Of a DNA stretch of 64,000 nucleotides, positions 40,874 to 55,300 are shown piece by piece. The notes below the pieces were generated by a model that worked only from the letters and a program-made list of their open reading frames with translations, ran no database searches and was not told the DNA's origin. The translations under genes were made by a program, and so were the position numbers. Origin of the DNA: Monocercomonoides exilis (taxonomy: Eukaryota; Preaxostyla; Oxymonadida; Polymastigidae); the NCBI GenBank assembly GCA_001643675.2, contig LSRY02000060.1, positions 147,001 through 211,000 on the forward strand, in the 5' to 3' direction. Position 1 is the stretch's first letter. Each line of letters opens with the position of its first letter.

Positions 40874-42471
40874 ATGAAAATTGCTGTGGAACAAAAGAGA
40901 ATTGCTGGACAAAGGAAATTACGTGCTGCAATGAAATCTTTCGATTACAGAAGGATTGACAATCGGCTGGAACGGATGGCGCGCATTGTTGTTGATGGAG
41001 TTGTTCGGATTACAGACGCGATAAACTCCATGGAATTCTCACGCAAAAGGATCAAAAACGCTGTTCGGGCACTGAGAAGCAAAAGGCTGGTTTAAAAAGT
41101 GGGAAGACCGCAATTTGTTAATGGAGACAAAGAACAAATTGTGCTGGAAAAAATAATCATTGGATCAAGATCTGGAAGCTGTTTGCCTATACAGAAAGTT
41201 CGCGAACTGGTTTATTGTTGTTAAATAATTAATAATACTAACAAATATATTAGATGGAAAATGTAATAAATGATACAGACGACGAAGACGCCCCATGCAT
41301 TTACGTTTCAATGTCCACCGCTTTCCAATTCATGAAGCGCCATCCCGAGCTGAAGAGAAGTTCTCCGAAAAATGTTGATGTTTATCGCCTTGCGTTGTCG
41401 TGCCAAAGTGTTCTGCAGCCTTGGTATTGATTACTGGACGGTTTGCACGAAAATAATGAATACTGCAAAGAATAAATATTCGATGTGGATGAGTCATCAC
41501 TGACAGTCCCTTCCAATTCAAAGCTGAGCGTGGTTTATCCAAAAAATGAAAATCCAGGATTTCGCATAGAACTACCAAAAATGGCAAATTTAACTCTTGT
41601 TGCTGCTGTGGCTGCTGATGGATTTGTTCTTCCTTCTGAGATTCTATTGCCTAGCAAGAGTCTTCCTGATGAAATGAAGCCGCTGTTATCACAAACTCTG
41701 GATATCTGTCCAAACGGAAGTGGTAGGATGGGCTGCAATGAATTCAAAAAGAACGCACTAACAACACTCCTTCAAGGAATTATCGATCGCAGAAAGCGCA
41801 TGTCACTGGAAAACTCTCGCTGCTTGTTTCACATCGACTCACACATTTCTCGATCAGATCCGACAATCTGGAGAGAATTTCAAAAAGAAAATATCGAATT
41901 CGTCACCTTCATTCCTCACAGCACACATATCGCCCAGCCTCTTGACAGAGGAGTCTTCGCTGTTCTCAAAACAGAGTTGCAAACAAAATATGAACCTCCA
42001 TCTTCATCGACATCTTCATCGAAAAGAACAGCTCTTGTGGATGTTCTCCCTCAAGCAATTCATACCGCCCTCTCACCTGCTGTCATTAAAAAAGCCTTAG
42101 CAACGAGTGGAGTTCTTCATAACGAATCTGGGCCGATTCTCATGAAGCTTCCAGAAACATCAGAATATCAACCTTCATCACATTCAAATAGATTCGACTT
42201 CAATGGCAAGTTAATTACCGATGAGAAGCTTCTGAATGATTGGAGTGAACATTTGGGAATAAAAGAAAAAGAAAAAGTTGAAAAAGAAGAAAAAGTTGAT
42301 GAAGAAAAGAATTCTTCTGAAAAAATGAAAAAAGAAGAGCTAAAAGACGATAATGAGTTAGAGTCTTTGGTTGAAATGAAAAAAATAAAGAGAAAATTTG
42401 AAGTGAAAGAAGATGATCAAGAAAATGAAAAGGAAGAAATTAATTTCATTAAAAGAAAAAAAGGAAAATAA
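40874..42471 (+). pseudogene. DDE_1 transposase (pogo/Tigger type), interrupted by stops
   Basis: An N-terminal basic helical segment (40874-41092), likely DNA-binding, is followed in the same frame by TAA at 41093. The frame then continues (VGRPQFVNGDKEQ) to a 44-bp intron at 41210-41253 that carries a TACTAAC branch-point match (41236-41242) and ends TTAG. The next part runs in frame through TGA 41428-41430 and TAA 41473-41475 into the catalytic core. DDE_1 hallmarks are clear: FDVDESSLT (first Asp), LVAAVAADGFVLPSEILLP, HIDSHISR (second Asp) and PHSTHIAQPLDRGVF (third Asp). The second and third Asp are 35 residues apart. The C-terminus is a Lys/Glu-rich coiled stretch. With three in-frame stops it should not make full-length transposase unless stops are read through. 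Confidence 0.85.
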
Positions 42472-42540
42472 AAAGTTATACGAAAATTGGATTCGTTATT
42501 TGTGTTTTTTTAATTTTTGTTTAATTTTTTTTCATATCAA

Positions 42541-42573
42541 TAAAAAAAAAGTTTCCCGATAAATAACTGACCC
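42541..42573 (-). repeat. Right terminal inverted repeat
   Basis: Ends AAATAACTGACCC, the reverse complement of the left terminus, followed directly by TA. Confidence 0.93.
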
Positions 42574-43393
42574 TAAGTATATTCAAATCAAAAAATAAGT
42601 TTTAATGTGTTTTGAAAACTCCAATATAGTATCCATATGCTATTTATTTTGAGTGTGCGCAGATTTTTTCTTTTTTGAATGCTATAATTAATGCAATACA
42701 GAAATTATTGTTCTCAAAATTCTGAATTTGAAGATGAAAATAACTTCAAGATTAATAGAAAAACATAAATAATTTTCAAAAATATACAAAAACATGAAAA
42801 ACGCGAAAGAAATATGCACTCTAGAAGATTGAATAAAGCGAGTTTTATGAATTGAATTATTCTTGAAGGAACTGGATTATTTATGGTGCGCTTTCTAAAT
42901 TACTCCTCCATGAGTTTTGACAAAAAAGGCACCAAAAAAAGCCATATTCAAATTTATTGATTATCAGTGAAATTGTTGTAATTTATAATTTTAAATGATT
43001 CCTTTGCGACAACAGAAGGTCAGCAATTGAAGAGAGAGAGAGAGAAAAAAAATACATAAATATACAAATATAAATATAAAATATGAGAAAAAAAGTGAGA
43101 AAAATCGGTTGAGGATTCTGTCTCTATCTTTCAGAACCACAAGAACCCAAAACCTGAAGCATGCATTTGCAAAAGGGAACCAATGTGTCTGCAAATATCT
43201 GTGCCACAAAATTGTCAACAAGAAATTTCTTATCGTGCTTTCTTGAAAGATATGGATTCACAATAAAAAGATTTCTGCATTGTTCATGATTCTTCTTAGA
43301 TATTTTTTTCTGGGTTTCTATATATTAGCAGAATGCATTCTCTTGCATATTTTTTGTTTCTAGCACTTATCAATTGCTGCATTCCAAGCTTTT

Positions 43394-46300
43394 TCAAGAC
43401 AATAATGCTTCTGTATCTTTTCCTGTGCTTTCTCCTTCCTCTTTTGATGATTGCTCCAAGTCAATTGCATCAGACACAGCCAACATGACTGTTCCAGCAG
43501 GAAAGTGCTGGATAAATTCTCTTTTCAAATTGCTCAGCGTTGGCCGTTGCAATGGATCTGGAGAACAACACTTACGCACAACATTCCACATTCCACGCTC
43601 CTCAGTCAGATCAATGTCTGGCCTTTCTCCATTCACAATCTTCTGCCCTGCTGTCACAGCCTCATATTCTCCAAATGGGATTTCCAGCGTCAAGCACTCC
43701 CACAGCATCATCCCAATTGAGAACGCTACAGACTCCTTCGTAGCTCTCATCTTCTTGTTGATAAGCAGCTCTGGTGCCTTCCATCGCATGCATTCTTTCC
43801 GGTTGTCTTCGTCATCTTCAAATGCTGATGAGGGAGGTGAGTCTCTGCCTTTCTTATTAACAGATGAGCAATCAGAGGAAGAGGAGATAATTGTGGAGGA
43901 TGATGAAACAGATGATGAATCAGAGCTATCGTCAGAACAATCGGAGTGCATCGCGATACAGATGACCATGTGCTCAGAAAACAGCACAATGAGAGAACTC
44001 AGACCGGCCAGCGAAGGCAATTCCTTGTCTTCATCAAATGAATAAAGTGCCCCATTTGCCACCCAGAACAGGACCTGTGCTGCTGTGAACACTCTCTCCT
44101 GTAAACTCCCAATCGCCATCTCCTTCTTCTCATTTCTTCCATGAAGTAGCATGAACAGTGAATCCCTCAAATCCACAATCAGCTTCTCATGAGGAGAAGA
44201 GCATGCCATTGCATCCACCAGATTCGACATGGATGAGGTGGTCGGGCACAGATCTTCCCCTCGAACAAATGTCGAATCTGAATCAGTCGTTGAAGTGGAT
44301 GAAATGGATGGAGATGGTGTTCTCTTTCTAATCTCTTCTTCTTCCTTCTCATCGACCTTCTCCAGCATCCATTCTGGAATCTTGTCTGAATCCCTTCCCA
44401 ATATATATTCAGTGGAGCCACTCTCAGACAGAAGATGCTCCGAAGATTCTGAATGTCCTAAGCTTTTCTCATATACCCTTTTCTTTATCCTCTCTTCATT
44501 CTTCTTCTCCGCCTCCCTTTCTGCTCGTCGCCACTGCTCTTCTGGCGACATCTCCATCGTCACCATCTCAAATGCCTTCGGATCCTTCTTCACTGTGTCA
44601 TTCACAATTTCTTCAAGCTCTTTTGTTCGTTCCTTTGCCCTCCTCCACCGAACCACAAACACTATTAAACCAATAAGTACAATAAGAAGAATAAAGCCCA
44701 TTGCAATCACAATAATCACCCATGATGTTCCTGCTTTGTTTTCTCCTTTAACAGCAACTCCATCCCTCTTCTCCTGAAGCTCGCTCCTGTTCTTCAAGAT
44801 TATTGCATTTGTTTTTGAATACTTTTTCTTCCAAACAAAATCTGAGCAGTCACTTCAACTTCTGCGAGCACAGAATCAATTTTTGCTCCTTCAATAAAGC
44901 AATGAACCTCTCTTTCTGATATAAATGCATTTTTCTCTAATTCATATGTTTCTATAGCTTCTGTACTTTCAATTGAAGAAATAATGCATAATTTCAAATC
45001 GCATGGAAGAAGAATTGTTCCAAGTAATATTAATTCAATCATATTCCCATTCATTTCTTTTCTTATAAAATCTAATGTGGGAATAAATAACGAAGATGCT
45101 CTTTCTCCAGCAATACCCTCCAATTTGCATCCTTCGCTCAAAATCCATAATGACGTGTTTGGCATTGCTCCATCTCCGCCTTTCAAACTCTGTACATCAA
45201 GTGTGCTATTTCCATTGCACAAAACATTTCGTCGGATAGACGGGAATTTTTCTATTGATGGTGAATTATTAGCAAACATTCCCATTCCGATTCTTGCATT
45301 TCCGTCTAAAATAAGCAGTGCCCCCTTTGTCGAATTTGCGAATTCAGTTTCTCTTATTGACGAAGTGCTTCCAATTAGTTGAACAATAGACCCGTTCCAA
45401 TAGCAAATATTATTTGTCACATCGGCTTCTCCTTCAAGTCTTTTTTTCTTTCATCACTACAACATATTCCCCCATCAAAAACACATGAATCAAGAATCAC
45501 TTCCGAGCAGTTTACCAGTGAAACAAATAAGTCTTGCTGATGCAAAGGGGTATGACAATTGAAAGAGCAATTTTGCACACCAACTGATGCAATATTGCGT
45601 AAAGCAAATATACAATTGCTCGATAAAAGGCACGTAATATTAGAGAAAAAGCAAGATGAAATTGCGACTCCATCTGTTGGAATATCATTAGCAACATCAC
45701 TGTTGATTGTTCTGTAAATATTGTTTATGCATGATTCTGATATCTCTATCTGGGAAAACTCAGCATCGGAAATTCTTGTGAAACTTTGGCATTGAAAAGA
45801 AAAAATTGAAGGAGATAAAAATGATATATCCTTAATCACTGAATGCTCAATTATGACTTCTGAATTCAGTGCAAATATCAATGTAAACGGAACGCAAGCA
45901 AAGCTTGAAGGCACGTTTGAGAAAAATGAAATGTGTGACAAAGACAAAGTTCCAGCTGAAGCAAGTGCAAATATCTTATGCTTTGAATTGAAGTTTGTCT
46001 CATAAACAAACGACAAAAGAGATAGTTCAACGGAATTTGTGCAATCAATAAGGGAATTTCGACTCTCCGAAATATTTGGCGCAACTCTAATTGCAGACGA
46101 AGTTTTTGATGAAGATTCAATCAAAATATCTTCCAAATCGATCTCTGCATTTAAATAGCTAGAAATTTTTATAAGAAGTCTGCTTTCAAAAAAATGAGAT
46201 AGATGAAGCAAAGAGTAACTTATCGAAAAACATGGAAGGGCTATGGAGCCACATTTTTTCGTATCTTCGCCTTCAAGTACGTCTGAATCAGAAACAAATA

Positions 46301-49300
46301 TTGTATCTGCCTTATTTATTAAAATATAGTCCATCAGATTTACAGGTTCGGATGAATGCTGTTCCCTATCTATTCCATAAATAGCATTTTGCCGAACAAA
46401 AACATTTTCGCTGAAATCAATATTGAATTGTGTTTCATTGATCTGTTCATCAATATTTACGCATTCAATAAACATATCCCTTCCAAGAAATGCATTATTT
46501 CCTGTGAAACTAATATTCTTCAATTGAAAATTCAATGCTCCGCTTAAATTTGTTCTCAAATAAATTCCGCCTCCTCGTCCCTTCGTGCTGGAGCAGCTGC
46601 ATTGCGTCAATGAGGAAGAGCGGATTCTCAGGCAGCTTTCCTCGTTCATTGCAAACATTATAATCCCACCATTCAAACAAGTTGCAGCTTTTGATAACTG
46701 GAATACATTATCATGCAGTTCAAACAGAATATTCTTTGAATTTTCGCACGATAAAACACATGGATAATTGCTATCACTATTTACTGATTCAAATGTGGAA
46801 CCATTAACACTTGCAACATTCCTTTCATTGTTGTTTGAAACACGTTGTTCATGGACATTCAAAAAAGTGCCTTCAGTGATAATTACTGAAAATACAGATA
46901 TATTATTACATTTTAGTGACGAAAATCCACGAATATTTACAATGTCCTTTGAGCACACAAAAGACTTTAAACACACATTTAGTACGTTTATAACGCCATT
47001 TGTGGCCAAAATAAAAGACAATCTCAAAGGTTCATCATTCCTTCCATCAGATGAAAATAAACATTTATTGAATTCAAGAATGCCAGATATGCTGCAAAAT
47101 ACAGACTCATCAGAATTTGAAGCGTTTGTTGATGCGAAGACATTGATTTTAAGAATTGATAATGATCCCTTGTTCACTATCTCAACATCGTTTTTAGTCT
47201 CCTTACCACTTATTGTAATGGTCGACATTGAATCTTCATCATCTCTATCAGATGAATATATTATAAAGCTATCAAGGAAAACAAATTCGTCTTGAATTAT
47301 TGTCGATCCGCAAATGCATATTTTTTTGTTTTGATCTATTTTGTCCAATTGGTTATATCCTTTCCAAAAAGATTTGCAAGGATCTGATTTGCTTCCACAT
47401 CTCATAACGTCGAATCCATTGGATGAAACATAAATATGCGGCGACAAGCGTGGAACAAGAAAGCGAAGCAAATCTGTATCGTTTTGAAGGCTGTCGCTTC
47501 CCTGAAAAGATTTTTCATCATTAATCGAGCTATTATAGTCAAACAAAAATGAAGTTGTTGTAACTGTTGTGTTAAGGTCTGTGGATAGAATAAACATATT
47601 TTTTCCGACATAAGCTTCATTTAATGAAAAACTGACATTTACAAGCATTAAGCAGATTGGGTTTTGGCATTTCGAGCAATCAAAAAACAATGCTCCACCC
47701 TTTCCATTGCTATCAGAGCAACTACAGTTATGCATGATGCAACTATTCAAACACACATCGTCGTTTCCGAGTACAGAATTTCTGAAAACTCCTCCTTTCT
47801 CACTGTTGGGCGTGTACAATCCATCAAACGTGCAATTGTCGACACTGACTTTCTTTAAAGATATAATTGGTACAAATTCAAATTGAGAGGTTCTCATTGA
47901 ACAGTTTTTCATTGTCAGAGTTCCTTGATTTATTTTTAGCAGCGTGTATTTAGCAGTGCTTAATTGAAAATCGAACTTGCAGGTCAATAAATCAATAGAA
48001 CCTCCATCTGACCTTATCACCTCTTTTTGATTACCAGCAAATGATTGTGGAAGAATCATGTTCAGTCGAATAAACGATAAAGAACGAAGTGCAACAATCA
48101 CCGATTGATTATTACTATTTTCTATTTCACTTGAAAATTCAAGATCGGAAATAGACACATCTGATGGAGCATATGACTGAATCATTTGAGGTGTGGTTAC
48201 TGTTAGTGACGATTCTTCGAAAAGACCATAGTTTGTTATGTATATCGTATGCAGAGACGATATGCCATTGTTGTCGAGATGCTTAAATCCATTGTTCATT
48301 GACCTGCATGGCAGCTTCTCTTTTCCACATCCAAGGATGTCAATTCCATCTTCATCAATAAACACAAAATCACCAACGTATTTCACAAGCAAATGCAGCA
48401 AGTCAATTGGCTCAGAGATAAATAATTTCTTATCTGTTCCTGCAAAATCCACTTTTTCAATACCATTTTCCATTAGGATTATATCAAATCTTTCAGGTGT
48501 TATTGATTCGTTCAAATCACCGCAACAAACGAAAAGATCTTTTCCAATATATGCGTTGTTCAATGAAAACATCAAAGAACTCAAAGAAAAAGAATTCTCA
48601 TAGCCTAACAATAAATCAAATGAAAGACCTCCTCCATACAAACGCTTGTTTATCGAAACCTCACAGCCTGTAATTGTCGAATTCCAAATGTTGAAAATGC
48701 ACGATGAACTCAATGAGCATTTAATTGCACCTCCATGGCCATTTGCCGATTTGCATTTTAAGAATGTGCAATTACCTCCAATTTCTATTTTCGAATTCTC
48801 TTCAAAAACAAATGCCCGACCTTCTGGCATTTCACATTGTTCTGCTAATGTTCCTTTTACAAAAAATATCGAATTTTCTACCCCCTTTATCAGCGAGCCT
48901 CCACCAGATGTTGTTTTTAAAATGTGACAATTTTCAAGAGAAACATTTCCATCGAAGGCAGTGATCACTGTGTTGTTGTCCAAAAAATGAATATTAAAAA
49001 TGTTAACAGAACTTATTTGAAGTATTCCACCTCTAACAAGGAAAAGCTTCATGTTTGTTTCCTTCGCTGAGCTTTCTTTGTTTCCAAATGAGCATTCTGA
49101 AATGTACGCAGTGCCAACAAAAATATCAATAAACTCTGTTCGCACAGAATGAACTGGAAGAACTAAGTTCAATTTCCAAAGAGTCAAAGAAGCTTGAGAG
49201 TTTCCTGATGTCAACGACAGATGACCTTGATCCCCAATATTCATAATTATGTTTGTCTTGTTACCTCGAATAGTCAATTTCCTCTGACCTCTGTTTAAAT

Positions 49301-52300
49301 CTCTGTTTAAAACTGCACTTGACTTTATTTGTATTATTGATTGCTCATCTCCAAGTACATTAAAGCCTCCTTCAACTGTATCGCATGGATCTTCAAGATA
49401 TCCGCAAACATTGGCATCAAGGCCTCCACTGTTTACAAATACAATCTCATCGGCAGTTGGGAATAAATAATCGAATAACGATGTATCAACATTCAGCGCA
49501 GGGTCTTCATCAACAACCCATAATCTGTCCCTTTGACTCTCGGCCTCATCTTCAAAAGCTGTATCACTCCAAAGAGAAGCAATAATCACAACTCGGGGAT
49601 GCTTGCACACAGCAAACAGATCTCTTCCATGAGCACCGCTATTCCAACTCCAAACAATAGATTTTAATGAATATTTCATATCGCTCGACAAAAATTCAAC
49701 ATGCATTCCTCCTCCACAACCATCGATATTAGATACATTACATGAACTGATTTTGTTTGCATTAAAATTGAAGGTGGCTCCTTCAGAAATTCTAACTTTA
49801 ACTCCGCCTCCTTTGCCTTTTTGTTCCTCACAAGCTGCGTCCCAAAAAGTGCAGTTTTCCGCTTTTTGCATGCACTCAAAACCAATCTCTCCAATTAGAA
49901 TGCCTCCATTTCCATTTCTTCGCTTTATATCCCTGAAAGATACATTTTTCAGTTCGAGTGAGCATTCATTCAACTGATCAATGATGCATCCATCTTCAGA
50001 ATGAGAATCTGAGAATTCGCAGTTTTGCATTCGCATTGATTTTCCTTTCTTGAGCTTCATAAGGCTTCCATCAGCAAAATCTGTTTGGACTTTTGAGCAA
50101 CTCCATTCAGAAATAATTGAGTCTTCATTATTTGTTTCATCAATGGCGAATACTCCTCCTCCTCTGAATACAATATCTGCGACTATCAGCTTGTTAACAA
50201 TTAGGCAACCACCTTTCACCATTGCAAAGAAAAATTCAGGCTGTTCATTCAGCATATTCACAGCCTTGCTTATGGAACACTCAACAAGTTGTAATGTGTT
50301 GCATTTGCACAATAGGAAGCATTCCCGAGCTTGACTTTCATTCACTATTTTCAATGAAGATGGAATCTCAAAACTTATGTTCTTCAACAGAAATGAAACC
50401 TCAGATTCTATTAATCCTTCTCCTAAGCCAGCTCCCTCCTCGTTCACTGAAATTTTTGATCCTGTTGACAAAGAGTCGATCACAGTCTCTTGCTTATTTA
50501 AAACAAGTTTATTGTCGAAATGAAAAGATGGCAATAGTTTTATAGATGTCGTGCCATCCTTAAAGCGCGCGTTTTCCGCAAACTGTATTGTCGAACAAGG
50601 ATAGTCATAATATCCACATTGCATGTAATCATATCCTGGATTTCCTAGCATTGCTGGTGGAGAAAATGTTCTGAAAAACAACACCAACGGAATTGGTTTT
50701 ATGTGACTAACACTTTCGAACCCCACTAGCTCTGTGATGTCTGTTTTGTTTATTTCTATTGCAAAATTAAAACCAAAAGAAGTCCGATCTAAAAGTGCTT
50801 GCAACGAATATCCTTCGAGAAACACATTCTTTCCTCCATAGCTTGCCTTATTTAATGTGTTCTCTCGTGATCCAAATGTTAATTGCGACAAGAAAAAATC
50901 ATGCCCACTTTCGTCACAACATATGTGTAAGCCTCCGCCATAACCTCCATATTGCTCATTTGCCTCGGCCACAGATCGCTCAATGTAGCATACTGATTCT
51001 TTTCCAACATTAAACTCCCCTCCTCCAAGCAATTTAACAGATATTCCGCCTCCGAATCCTTGTTTCGTTTCGCAAGCAGAAATAGTGTTTGAATCAAGTG
51101 ACAGACAGCATCCGTTGCACACATTCCCCGACAAGGCAGAACCGTTTCCCGAAATTTTTCTCACTTCATTAAATGAACAATTTTGCAGCTTTGATTGAAC
51201 AACATTATCAATCCAAATCATCCCACAGTTTGGAGATGATGAAGCATTTGCAACTGAACTATTCAGCGATATGTGAAAGCAAGATGAGAAAGACAACAGC
51301 CCCTTTGTATTTGTGGATGATACATTTACAAATGTTGCGTCACAGATACTCATCGATGCATCAGTTGCTGCAGAAATGAAAGAAAAACTTTCAGATCTAA
51401 TTGATGAGGTAGAAAATCTGTTTAAATACAATGATCCAGCGTTGATGAACAAAAACGGAAAGAAAATTGCATCTGCGCCAGCATCGCACAAAACTGCACA
51501 ATCTTCAATTGTTGCAATTCCAGAAGACTTTGAAATGAAAATAGCTGATTTTTGTGGAGACGGAATGTGCTTTTTAAGAAGAATGGCAAACTTTCCAATG
51601 TGCACTATTTGCCTTATTTCAAAAATTCCCAATGCGCTGCCTTCTTTTCCGTTTAAAACAAGCTCTGTTTTATTCACTCCACATATGGAATATCCACTGA
51701 CATCATCAAGAATAAGACTTTCGTTAAGAATGTAATTTCTGCTCACTTCAATTGATTTTCTTTCATTGCTTTTTCTGCTAAATGAAAAATCGAAGCTCTG
51801 GCACGGAAATTTTATAAACCCGCACACTTCAACATCACTGCCATCCATCGACGTGCTCACAACAAGTTCTTTTTCGAGAAAATAATAAACCAATGGAATT
51901 CTTGTGCTTGGCCATTTTGAATCAATCCCAACGCATGAAGTTTCGGAATATGGAAGTGATGGGGAAAAAAGTGGAAAAGAATCACCATTTGCACTTGATG
52001 ATAGATCAAATGAATAAATAAATAGATCGTTTCCGTATTCCGCTTGATTCAGGTCCATGAATAATGTCGACAGAGAAAAAAATGTTTCGTCAAGGATATC
52101 GATCATCATTCCTCCACCTTTTCCTTCTGTTCCTGTTAATATTGGTGCAGAACAAGATTCAATAGTTGATGCCACCAGACAGAATTGAGTTGGCTTTTTC
52201 AGCATTACATATAATCCGCCACCTCCTTTTTTATTTTCTCGTATCTTGCAATTTGCGAATGTGGAATTCGATATTGATAACACTTGATACGAATCCTTTG

Positions 52301-55300
52301 TCGAAGAAAACTCAACACATGATCCATTTCCTGTTGTTCGAGTCACATTGCCAAATGTTGTATTCTCAATTGTTAGTGCAGATCCACTTTTTGAAACTAT
52401 ATATCCGCCAGTTGCTAAGGAAGAGTTGTTGAATGAGCAATTTTGAATTACAACTGATCCGCTGGATGATGCGGCAATCACCCCATCATCAAAATTCTGC
52501 AGCAAAACACCGCTCAATTTGACATCAATTAGCGTGCATCCACTTTTTCGCATACGTTAATCATGCCCTTTGAGTCAAACAACATGTTTTGGGATAAGTC
52601 TGAAGAAAAATGTTGAACGCATATTCTTCCTCCACTTGCAGTGATGAATGAGTAAGTTATGTGAGAAGCATTTGAATGTTGCGTTAATGAACAGTTCCCA
52701 AGAGAAAATTCATTCATCGTCGTTTCAATAAAACTACATCTCCCATTTATCTCTCCAAGAACAAAAGTTATATTATCAATTGTTGTTGTCACTTTGTTTA
52801 TAACTATTGCGTTGTGAACAATTGGGGAAAGTGAGTGAACAAGTATTTCTGCTCCAACACGCTCCACATCAATTTCGTTCGAATCCTTATCAAAAATAAT
52901 TTCATCATCAAAAACATAGGAATTCAGAAGTCTAATTATATGCTTTTGAGAAAGAAAACGATTGCTGCATGCTGCTTCAATCGACGAGCAAGGATAATCT
53001 TGGTATCCACAGAGTCTGTAATCTGTTCCTTCATCAAGTCCACTCACAAAGGCTGGGGCAGAAAAAGTTCTCAAAAACAGGACAAGTGGAATCGCAGCAG
53101 TTGTGTTTTTGTTTTCAAATCCAGACAATTCGTCAAAAGATGAGCTGCCTGAAATGTCCACAAAAAAGCCAATTGTCCTTTTATTCACAAGTTCAGAAAG
53201 ATTCGATCCTTCGACAAACAAGTGAGATCCTTTCCATGCTTTGCATTCTTCAAATGACACATCTCCAAATTTCAATGTCCAACTATCGGAAACACCTTGA
53301 ATATACATCCCCCCTCCTTTTCCTCTATCCTGTCGTTTTGCTGGAACAGAACATTGGCTGAACTTTGCATTCCCTTTGTCACAAATACTAATTGTGTTTG
53401 TTGCATCTGTCGAGCGCAAATACATTCCTCCTCCGTTTCCAGATGAGCAGCTGCAATCTTCAAGCGTTGTGTTTGTGATGAAAAATTGCTCTGAGGAAAG
53501 CAGTATTTTTGAAATTATTGTCCCATTTCCTACAGTCCGAGTGATTTGTTGAAACGACACATTGTTGAACATTGACAGTTGAGATGACGAAGAAGTATGC
53601 TCAGTGAAAAGAGATGTTTCAATCAGAAAATTGCGAATCATCACATCTTCAAAACGCAGTTGTGAGAAAACGATGTGGAACAATGAAGATGTGAATGTTG
53701 ATGATGGCTGTTGTCCTTGCGATGAAATTATGACAGATCTCAGCACAAGTCTTCCTTGTTGTGAGATCATGGAAAATAGATGGGACGCCATATTTGAATC
53801 TGTCAGAAAATGTGTAATTCTCAATGAGTCAATGAACATAACTCCAGAAGACAGTACAAAAAGCGAATCAGAAGATGCAGACAAAGATTTTGACGAAACC
53901 TCTGAAGAATTTGATTCAGTTTCTGTGATTAAAATTTCTTTATCCTGTGTATCTACAGCAATGCGGGGATTAAACACACCAGGAAGAAGCAGAAGTTGTT
54001 GTTGTCCTTTTGAAGATGACAACTCAATAGCTTTTTCAATCGTTAAGCAGCTGCTCGTGGAACTCATCCCGCACAATGCATCATTGTCATTTCCTTCTGT
54101 TCCAACATAGCGGAAAAGATACCCGCTCAAAAGCCAATCCGGGAAGTAATATGCTGTGCCATTGTCCTTGCAAAGCCTCTGAGCCAATAAGTTGGTTGAA
54201 TAACATGATTCAAACTGGGTTTCTGCAGAGCGATTGTACGAGTCATCTAAATATATGTCGTGGCCACTTCTGCTGCTGTCACTTCTACAACTGCATTTAT
54301 CAAAAAACAAATACCTGAATAAAACCTGAGTCAGCAAGTGATGGGAATACAACCTATATCTCATTCCTCCACCCTTGCTCTCTGAACTGCATTCAAAAAA
54401 ATGGCAGTTGCTCACTATTGCACAAAGTGTTCCCGATGGCAAACTCAATCCCCCTCCGTATTGACGAGCAGTTGAACAAAAGCGAAAGTTGCAATTGAAA
54501 ATCATAATTTTTTCATCCATTTGTTTTTCTTCCTCTTTAAACAGAACACTTGTTTTCTGATTTTCAATGCAATCTTCAAACAACATTCTGTCCGTGAAAA
54601 CATAAATTCCTCCTCCATAATCCAATGTGGTGCAATTTAAGCAATTGTTATTTTGGACTGAACAGCATCCTAAAACACCTTCAACAGATATGGCACCTCC
54701 AGTCCCTGATTTGGATGAGCAGTTTTCGAAAGTTGACATTGAAAGAATTAGTGTTCCGGAATAATAGCTGGCAATTGCACCTCCATGGCCCGATGCATAG
54801 CACCCTTCAAATAAACACTGGTCAACAACAATTTCTGAATTCGGCTGCGATATGATGCATATCGCACCGCCAGACCCGTCTGCATCCCAAGATGTTGTGT
54901 TATTCACGATGCAACTATGCCATTCACATCGGATAAATCGTTTTTGTGAAGAATAAATGATCCTATCCATTGAAGAATTGTTTGTGAAGTCATCGTTGGT
55001 TGCCCGTGAGCATGAAAAAAATGAGTTGTTGATCAAAAAATGAGAAAAAGATGGATCACCGATTGTTCTGACAATGCCTCCATAAAACACATTTGAAACA
55101 TCATAAAATGAGCAACAAGAAATATGTGAAACGCCTGATGCAGGCTCTTGATTCAGCGGGATATAAGCCATCATCAGAGAAATGTTGCTGAATACCAACT
55201 TTGACAATTCATCTGCCGAAAAAGCTGACGAAGTTATAAATGGTGCAGCGGTCAGTTGAAAGGAAGAAAAAATGGAAGAACTGATAGCTGTGCTTGAATA

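Larger units (their letters stand above)
40536..42573 (+). mobile_element. pogo/Tigger-like DNA transposon (Tc1/mariner superfamily)
   Basis: 2038 bases bounded by terminal inverted repeats starting GGGTCAGTTATTTAT, flanked by TA on both sides, with a transposase of the DDE_1 type inside. The TIRs (40536-40565 and 42541-42573) differ at one base and by a few A/T run lengths. It is inserted 15 bases from the inner edge of the right arm. The left arm has the same sequence without the element. TA duplication, size and transposase type all agree with this superfamily. The transposase frame carries stops, so the copy is probably not autonomous. Confidence 0.95.

Noticed and set aside
40874-41490. 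Reassigned genetic code (TAA read as Gln), known in some oxymonads
   Set aside because: Two transposase stops are TAA but one is TGA. The host genes here end normally at TAA or TGA with no in-frame TAA/TAG inside conserved domains.
40536-42573. Transposon as the cause or centre of the palindrome
   Set aside because: It lies inside the right arm, not at the symmetry point, and the left arm has the matching empty TA site.
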